The position numbers were made by a program, and so were the translations under genes. Under the pieces are notes generated by a model. That model was given only the letters and a program-made list of their open reading frames with translations, was not told the DNA's origin and made no database searches. From DATKZH01 sp964505295 (GTDB lineage: Bacteria > Planctomycetota > Planctomycetia > Pirellulales > Thermoguttaceae), in the NCBI GenBank assembly GCA_964505295.1, contig CAZDHR010000430.1, positions 1 to 5,826 on the forward strand: a stretch of 5,826 nucleotides of DNA, given 5' to 3'. Of the stretch, positions 5,824 through 5,826 are shown piece by piece; within the stretch, counting starts at the first letter, position 1, and each line of letters starts with the position of its first letter.

Positions 5824-5826
5824 CTC

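Larger units (their letters stand above)
5721..5826. repeat. Array of 25-bp repeats with AGGCTCYGCCT cores
   Basis: Three units of exactly 25 bp lie head to tail at 5721-5745, 5746-5770 and 5771-5795, each with CCTYGTT followed by CAGGCTCYGCCT. A fourth core lies at 5810-5820, 29 bp after the third. The first two units carry only the left arm of the hairpin, the third is a complete palindrome, and the fourth has different arms that still pair. The array begins 15 bp after the sulfatase stop and runs to the window edge. From memory, GTTCCCAGGC-type hairpins are dispersed in planctomycete genomes; their function is unknown. Confidence 0.8.

Noticed and set aside
5721..5826. Possible CRISPR array
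   Set aside because: The 25-bp units are directly adjacent with no unique spacers, and the cores are short hairpins.

Overview
The window looks like a piece of a high-GC planctomycete chromosome (Pirellulales-like, from memory of the families rather than a search). The grounds are a Tat-exported type I sulfatase, a secreted NPCBM plus GH36-type glycosidase of the kind common in that phylum, a remnant of a secreted acetylxylan-esterase-like hydrolase, and a GTTCCCAGGC...GCCTGGGAAC hairpin repeat that I associate with planctomycete intergenic DNA. No RNA gene, transposase, integrase or CRISPR array is visible.

Layout. Positions 1-2356 (minus) hold the first 785 codons of a secreted alpha-galactosidase-like enzyme whose 3' end lies beyond the window. 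A 139-bp divergent intergenic region (2357-2495) carries a good minus-strand promoter candidate. A 145-residue plus-strand gene (2496-2933) follows: a signal peptide joined directly to the last quarter of an alpha/beta-hydrolase, without the nucleophile serine region. It converges on a two-gene minus-strand cassette, 3956-3522 then 3507-2962, separated by 14 bp. Both products are small, of unknown function, and visibly less GC-rich than their neighbours. The cassette has its own promoter candidate and a perfect 6+6 palindrome in its leader. A 264-bp divergent region (3957-4220) separates it from a plus-strand sulfatase (4221-5705). The window ends in a short array of 25-bp repeats and hairpins (5721-5826).

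How the parts fit. The glycosidase, hydrolase remnant and sulfatase suggest extracytoplasmic breakdown of sulfated, acylated, galactose-containing polysaccharide. They are separate transcription units on opposite strands, so this is a loose neighbourhood and not one operon. The two-gene cassette does not belong to that theme and looks like an independent inserted module; it is the best candidate here for an undescribed system. Two enzymes show apparent damage: the hydrolase has lost its nucleophile domain, and the sulfatase has Pro-Pro where the family normally has histidine after the active-site lysine.
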